From Pontibacillus litoralis JSM 072002 (GTDB taxonomy: Bacteria; Bacillota; Bacilli; Bacillales; BH030062), in the NCBI RefSeq assembly GCF_000775615.1, contig NZ_AVPG01000007.1, positions 1 to 64,000 on the forward strand: a stretch of 64,000 nt of DNA, written 5' to 3'. Positions 61,544 to 64,000 of the stretch are shown here, piece after piece (within the stretch, counting starts at the first letter, position 1; each line of letters opens with the position of its first letter). The notes under the pieces are model-generated. The model saw only the letters and a list, made by a program, of their open reading frames with translations. It was not told the DNA's origin and ran no database searches. The position numbers were made by a program, and so were the translations under genes.

Positions 61544-62377
61544 ATGAGTTTAACTGCTACAACAACATTAGCAAATGGAGTACAAATGCCTTGGCTCGGT
61601 CTAGGTGTATATAAAATGGATGGAGATAATGAAGTAAAAGAGGCGGTTGCGTCAGCACTTGAAATCGGATATCGCAGCATTGATACGGCTTCTTTCTATG
61701 ATAATGAAGAAGGGGTAGGACAAGCAATTAAACAATCGACTATCCCTCGCGAACAATTATTCGTAACGACGAAAGTGTGGAATAGTGAACAAGGATATAA
61801 TGAAACATTAGCAGCGTTTGAAAGAAGTTTGACGAAATTGGGACTTGAATATATTGATTTGTATTTAATCCATTGGCCAGTACCAGGGAAGTATAAAGAT
61901 ACGTGGAAAGCGTTAGAAAAGCTTTATAAGGATGGGAAAGTTAGAGCTATTGGAGTTAGTAATTTCCTTGAGCATCATTTAAAAGATTTATTAAAAGATG
62001 CAACCGTTAAACCAATGGTCAATCAAGTCGAGTTTCATCCACAATTGAGTTCACGATCTTTAAGGGACTATTGTAGCCAACATCATATTCAAGTAGAGGC
62101 ATGGTCACCATTAGGTAGAGGGAGATACTTAGATGACGATACGCTACAAGCACTAGCAACCAAACACGGTAAATCGCCTGCACAAATTATGTTACGTTGG
62201 GATTATCAGCACGGAGTAGTAACGATTCCTAAATCAACGAAAAAGCATCGACAAGAGGAAAATGCAGCAATTTTTGATTTCCAACTATCTGATGAAGATA
62301 TGCAGCAATTGGATGGTCTTGATATCGATAAGCGTTACGGAAGACATCCAGATGAATTTGATTATGAAAATAGTTAA
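61544..62377 (+). CDS. Aldo/keto reductase
   Basis: This 277-residue NADPH-dependent reductase has the full catalytic tetrad: Asp47 and Tyr52 in SIDTASFYDNE, Lys77 in VTTKVWN and His110 in LIHWP. The cofactor region IPKSTKKHRQEENAAIFDF is near residue 225. It is closest in pattern to Bacillus YvgN/YtbE-type glyoxal or diketogluconate reductases. AGAGGAG precedes the ATG. The physiological substrate is not determined by the sequence. Confidence 0.93.
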   Translation: MSLTATTTLANGVQMPWLGLGVYKMDGDNEVKEAVASALEIGYRSIDTASFYDNEEGVGQAIKQSTIPREQLFVTTKVWNSEQGYNETLAAFERSLTKLGLEYIDLYLIHWPVPGKYKDTWKALEKLYKDGKVRAIGVSNFLEHHLKDLLKDATVKPMVNQVEFHPQLSSRSLRDYCSQHHIQVEAWSPLGRGRYLDDDTLQALATKHGKSPAQIMLRWDYQHGVVTIPKSTKKHRQEENAAIFDFQLSDEDMQQLDGLDIDKRYGRHPDEFDYENS

Positions 62378-62416
62378 TAGGAAGAAGCCCACATTCGATG
62401 GGCTTCTTCCTATTAA
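62374..62416. terminator. Perfect bidirectional terminator containing both stop codons
   Basis: The 18-bp arms TTAATAGGAAGAAGCCCA (62374-62391) and its exact complement (62399-62416) surround a 7-nt loop. The aldo/keto reductase stop lies in the left arm and the Ger(x)C stop in the right arm. Confidence 0.88.
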
Positions 62417-63525
62417 CGTATAATACCGCTGCGAAGCAATTGTGTTTCTACATTGAATTGTACGCTTATATCAGGGAAAATTTCTCGCCATTTATCTTCT
62501 TTTAAAGCTTCGGCTCCCGTGTGCTTCTGATAGATTAATCCAAACCCAAATGGATCGGATTGTAACTGCTGCAATTTTTGGAGTAGCTCTTCTAATTGCA
62601 TGGGTATATACTTATTCATATATTGCTCAATTTGCTTCACATTCTCTTCTTTATCCAGTGGGATATTCTCGGATATTTCCAACAACCTCGCTTTTAGATT
62701 TATATTCACTTCAAAATGTAAGTTGTGCATGTCAGTTAACTGGATATTAGAACGGCTACGGATTTCATCTAAGTTTATATAGATAGTAGGTGATTCGGTC
62801 TTTTGATTCATGACTTCTTGTGGAATAGATAAATCTAATTGACCAGCTTTATATTGATCGCGTATCAGTTTAATGAAAAAAGCATCATCTGTTGAAATCG
62901 CCCCTACCATTTGATCATTTTGCATGATGGCAAGCTGTTGTATAGTTGCTTTCCCATTCACCGTTGAAATCACTGGTAAAATGGGATCAGATCCATAGTC
63001 ATAATAATTGTATAGAAATTCATGAAGGGTCGTGTCAGGAATGATTTCATCTTCAATGTTTTTCTTAATCAGTTTGTGCAAATAAACACCAATGTTCGGT
63101 GCATCCTCATAATTCTCAATAGCAAGCACTTCTTTAGAAGTTGTGTCACTAACTGCTAAATACAACATGTCTGAAATGTCAGAGTCGCGTTCTATTGTAT
63201 CTAGTAATCGCATAAGGCCTTTTTCTGCTACTTCTTGACCGTATAGAATGACATGTAGCTGGCCAAAGGAGAGGTCCTTACTCGTCTTTAGATTAGCCTT
63301 ATATAGAATCCCTTTAGTAGTATTTCCTTGACTAGAAATGTTTTGTGAAATGTTGGTTGCATTCGGATCAAATTGATGAATGATATGGGTTCCTTCTATG
63401 CGCTCGTTTTCAAGTAAATCAAAACCAATTGCAGTAACAATACCTAAATATTCTATATAGTTTTTTTGAACGCATCCTGAAATAATAGTTACGATACATA
63501 ATAGTACGATAAACATATTCCTCAT
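62413..63525 (-). CDS. Ger(x)C family spore germination lipoprotein
   Basis: This 370-residue lipoprotein of the germinant receptor C subunit has a signal peptide and lipobox IISGC near residue 18. IEYLGIVTAIGFDLLENERI follows, and a long C-terminal domain ends with KWREIFPDISVQFNVETQLL, as in GerAC/GerBC. It sits on the outer face of the inner spore membrane together with the A and B subunits. It overlaps the GerAB-type gene by 4 bp, so they are one operon; the A subunit gene probably lies beyond the window. Confidence 0.93.
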   Translation of the reverse strand: MRNMFIVLLCIVTIISGCVQKNYIEYLGIVTAIGFDLLENERIEGTHIIHQFDPNATNISQNISSQGNTTKGILYKANLKTSKDLSFGQLHVILYGQEVAEKGLMRLLDTIERDSDISDMLYLAVSDTTSKEVLAIENYEDAPNIGVYLHKLIKKNIEDEIIPDTTLHEFLYNYYDYGSDPILPVISTVNGKATIQQLAIMQNDQMVGAISTDDAFFIKLIRDQYKAGQLDLSIPQEVMNQKTESPTIYINLDEIRSRSNIQLTDMHNLHFEVNINLKARLLEISENIPLDKEENVKQIEQYMNKYIPMQLEELLQKLQQLQSDPFGFGLIYQKHTGAEALKEDKWREIFPDISVQFNVETQLLRSGIIR

Positions 63526-64000
63526 GGGGTGTTCCTCCCCTTTAATTGTTGCATTTTTTTCTTAATCACTATAAGAAGATAAAGTATCCAAGGATATACG
63601 AAAACGATATAGAACCCAATGTTTCCAGCGGAAGTAGATAGATTACGAATCATGGTACGATCATATACTATACTAACAACAAGATAAAGAAGGAACGCTA
63701 AAACATAGAGGGCATGCTTTTGTTTGACATGGTATAATCGTTTTGCTCCGTAACTAATGAGCCAAGTAAATAAAATAATGTTCGGTAATATGATGAATAT
63801 CCAAAAAGCAACAGCTAGAAAATCAAACCGTTCAATAATTGGTGAGGTAACAATTTTAAACATAGAAAGAGTGGGCCAGATTTGATTTTCTAATTGTGGA
63901 CCACTGAAGTAACCAATAGAAACAAAGGTAACGAAAAATAAAATAAAGGTCGTATAGAAAACAGCAGAATGGGCTGCTACGGCGATTTTCCTCTTATTTA
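63522..64000 (-). CDS. GerAB/ArcD/ProY-type germinant permease, partial
   Basis: The C-terminal 159 codons or so of a membrane protein run off the right edge; the frame is open to position 64000. At least four hydrophobic helices are visible (for example VFYTTFILFFVTFVSIGYFS and FLAVAFWIFIILPNIILF). This order, directly ahead of a Ger(x)C gene with a 4-bp overlap, identifies the B subunit of a spore germinant receptor of the APC superfamily. The ATG at 63863 is internal, not the start. Confidence 0.85.
   Translation of the reverse strand, partial: NKRKIAVAAHSAVFYTTFILFFVTFVSIGYFSGPQLENQIWPTLSMFKIVTSPIIERFDFLAVAFWIFIILPNIILFTWLISYGAKRLYHVKQKHALYVLAFLLYLVVSIVYDRTMIRNLSTSAGNIGFYIVFVYPWILYLLIVIKKKMQQLKGRNTP

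Noticed and set aside
1-64000. CRISPR arrays, rRNA genes, riboswitches or T-boxes
   Set aside because: I looked for regular spaced repeats, rRNA-like stretches and T-box or riboswitch leader motifs and saw none I could support.

Overview
The window looks like chromosomal DNA of a low-GC, endospore-forming member of the Bacillaceae. It carries spore-germination genes (a Ger(x)C lipoprotein and the end of a GerAB-type permease), the sporulation-linked genes prkA and yhbH, Gram-positive ribosome binding sites, and lipoprotein-type ABC binding proteins. The order queG - ogt - YhbB-like amidase - trmL - (SMR/MarR) - prkA resembles the Bacillus subtilis yhbA-yhbB-cspR-prkA neighbourhood. I would not name a genus.

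Layout. 0-4 kb: a lactococcin 972-type bacteriocin module (secreted peptide, large DUF1430-type membrane protein, ABC ATPase, own type I signal peptidase) behind a good promoter. 4-6.4 kb: arylamine N-acetyltransferase and a beta-CASP-like metallo-hydrolase. 6.4-10.9 kb: a ugpCAEB glycerol-3-phosphate-type importer on the minus strand, preceded by a PhoP-box-like promoter. 11-14.7 kb: a manganese importer, mntABCD order on the minus strand, with two MntR-like operators. 14.75-15.3 kb: a headless colicin-E-type HNH DNase tail with a colicin-E-type immunity gene. 15.9-24.6 kb: tRNA-Gly and housekeeping genes (COG3044 ATPase, queG, ogt, amidase, trmL, SMR pump and MarR regulator, prkA).

24.6-31 kb is a decayed accessory patch. 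It holds transposase remnants, a broken hicB, unassigned fragments, an intact methyltransferase, topB, a frameshifted secreted-peptide gene next to a small membrane protein, and a strongly structured 142-bp repeat-like element. 31.4-36.5 kb is an iron-siderophore locus: Fur box, AraC regulator, binding lipoprotein, a cupin with an apparently non-canonical start, FecC-type permease and a frameshifted FecD-type permease. 36.8-37.4 kb holds two small minus-strand genes of unknown role.

37.5-64 kb is mostly core metabolism: ppx-ppk (polyphosphate), odhA-odhB (2-oxoglutarate dehydrogenase), yhbH, an oppDFABC-type oligopeptide importer, yueI, a YqcI/YcgG-like gene with a probable late frameshift, a LysM-CAP secreted protein, a CNT nucleoside transporter, a MATE pump, a stand-alone murG, helD, an aldo/keto reductase and a ger operon that runs off the right edge.

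The most interesting points are the bacteriocin module with its private signal peptidase and a large intergenic inverted repeat, the orphan colicin-type DNase tail with immunity gene in a Firmicute, the structured element at about 30.75-30.89 kb, and several gene-level lesions. Some lesions may be assembly errors and should be checked against reads.
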